Origin: Chloroflexota bacterium
GTDB lineage: Bacteria > Chloroflexota > Dehalococcoidia > GIF9 > UBA5629
Assembly: GCA_020354105.1 (NCBI GenBank)
Contig: CP070642.1
Coordinates: forward strand, 1,589,270-1,595,747
DNA length: 6,478 nucleotides
Direction of reading: 5' to 3'
The notes below the pieces were generated by a model. The model saw nothing but the letters and a program-made list of their open reading frames with translations, was not told the DNA's origin and did no database searches. How positions within the stretch are numbered: the first letter of the stretch is position 1; each line of letters opens with the position of its first letter. Both the position numbers and the translations under genes were made by a program. Of this stretch, positions 5,654 to 6,478 are shown piece by piece.

Positions 5654-6478
5654 ATGAGTAAAATCATCGTTTTCGGCTTGGACGGCGGTTCGCTCAGATT
5701 GATAGAGCAATGGAAAGAGGAGCTGCCCAATTTCAAGAAAATCATGGAGGGCGGTGTATTTGGTGAGCTGGAATCTACTGTGCCAAACCTTACATGTCCT
5801 GCCTGGCCGTGCATGTTTACCGGCAAGAATCCGGGAAAGCTTGGCATGTATGATTTCGTCAGTCTTAGATTCAGTAATGAGTATGGCTCCAGGGTATTTA
5901 GCTCATCGGACTACCATGATTCATCTGTCTGGTCAATTTTGAACGACCATGGCAAGCAAGTGGGACTTTTCAACGTTCCGATGACTTTCCCGCCCCACAA
6001 GATAGATGGCTTCATCGTCTGCGGCATCGGTACGCCAGGAACTACAACCAGGTATACTTATCCTGCTAGTTTGGCAAAAACTCTGGATAAGATTGTTGGT
6101 GGCTACGAGGTGGAACCTGTAATGGACCTGACTCTTTATGGTAGAGAAACAAGATATTCGAAAGTTTCAAGAGAGATGCTGAACAAAAGGCTTAAAGTAG
6201 CCAGATATCTGATGACTAATTTCCACTGGGACCTTTGCGTTTGCGTATTCAGAGCTACAGATTTGCTTCAACACTACTTCTGGCATCATATGGACGCCAG
6301 TCATCCAAGGCACAGCGCTAACAGCAAGTATAAAGATGTAATCAAAGATTGTTACAAGCATATAGATGAGGATATAGGGATATTGATGGATGAAGCGTCC
6401 CAAGATTCAAACATATTGGTGGTTTCAGACCATGGATTTGGTCCGCTGCATGGAAGATTTTTGGTGAACAAATGGCTG
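5654..6478 (+). CDS. Alkaline-phosphatase-superfamily phosphohydrolase/phosphomutase-like protein (COG3379-like), 3'-truncated
   Basis: The frame runs open from ATG 5654 to the last base of the window, 275 codons, and the C-terminal part is missing. It belongs to the type I phosphodiesterase / nucleotide pyrophosphatase branch of the alkaline phosphatase superfamily, two-metal enzymes that hydrolyse phosphate esters or diesters. Expected metal ligands are visible: D10 in VFGLDGG, the nucleophile T47 in LTCPAW, D203 and H207 in ATDLLQH, and D259-H260 in VSDHGFGP. The remaining His ligand is normally nearer the C-terminus, beyond the window. The family segment TGKNPGKLGMYDF (56-68) has Leu63 where many relatives have His. 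There is no signal peptide or membrane segment, so it should be cytoplasmic, unlike secreted phosphatases. It starts 6 nt after the membrane-protein stop, with only a weak GAGTAG purine stretch before the ATG, and is presumably co-transcribed. The substrate is unknown; a glycan- or lipid-linked phosphate is a guess from context. Confidence 0.85.
   Translation, partial: MSKIIVFGLDGGSLRLIEQWKEELPNFKKIMEGGVFGELESTVPNLTCPAWPCMFTGKNPGKLGMYDFVSLRFSNEYGSRVFSSSDYHDSSVWSILNDHGKQVGLFNVPMTFPPHKIDGFIVCGIGTPGTTTRYTYPASLAKTLDKIVGGYEVEPVMDLTLYGRETRYSKVSREMLNKRLKVARYLMTNFHWDLCVCVFRATDLLQHYFWHHMDASHPRHSANSKYKDVIKDCYKHIDEDIGILMDEASQDSNILVVSDHGFGPLHGRFLVNKWL

Overview
The window is a piece of a surface-polysaccharide or glycoconjugate biosynthesis locus, about 6.5 kb and moderately AT-rich. 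It holds five protein-coding genes and no RNA gene, mobile element, CRISPR array or long repeat that I can see. Bacterial-type extended -10 motifs and TTG starts suggest a bacterium. The large membrane protein looks like the DUF2206 family, which I know mainly from archaea and from Chloroflexota (Dehalococcoidia-like) genomes. My best guess is an uncultured Chloroflexota-type bacterium. An archaeon is not excluded, and taxonomy cannot be settled from this window.

Layout. (1) 2-1102 (+): GT-B glycosyltransferase, cut at its 5' end by the window edge. (2) 1103-1241: short intergenic stretch between convergent genes, without a convincing terminator. (3) 1242-2057 (-): class I SAM-dependent methyltransferase, the only gene on the minus strand, with its own ribosome-binding site and a good extended -10 promoter. 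(4) 2058-2402: 345-bp divergent promoter region with weaker plus-strand promoter candidates and one doubtful 64-codon ORF. (5) 2403-3344 (+): FkbM-family methyltransferase. (6) 3341-5647 (+): 768-aa polytopic membrane protein, DUF2206-like, with features of a GT-C glycosyltransferase; its TTG start overlaps the preceding stop. (7) 5654 to the window end (+): alkaline-phosphatase-superfamily phosphohydrolase (COG3379-like), cut at its 3' end.

How the genes fit together. Genes 5-7 overlap by 4 nt or are separated by only 6 nt, so they form a transcription unit that runs off the right edge. The cytosolic glycosyltransferase would build a nucleotide-sugar-derived glycan. The two methyltransferases would O-methylate sugars or caps. 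The GT-C-like membrane protein would transfer a lipid-linked sugar on the outer face of the membrane. The phosphohydrolase would act on a phosphorylated intermediate or phosphodiester in the cytoplasm. Roles beyond the family level are inference. The most interesting item is the tight FkbM / DUF2206-like / AP-superfamily trio, an uncharacterised but coherent glycan-processing module.
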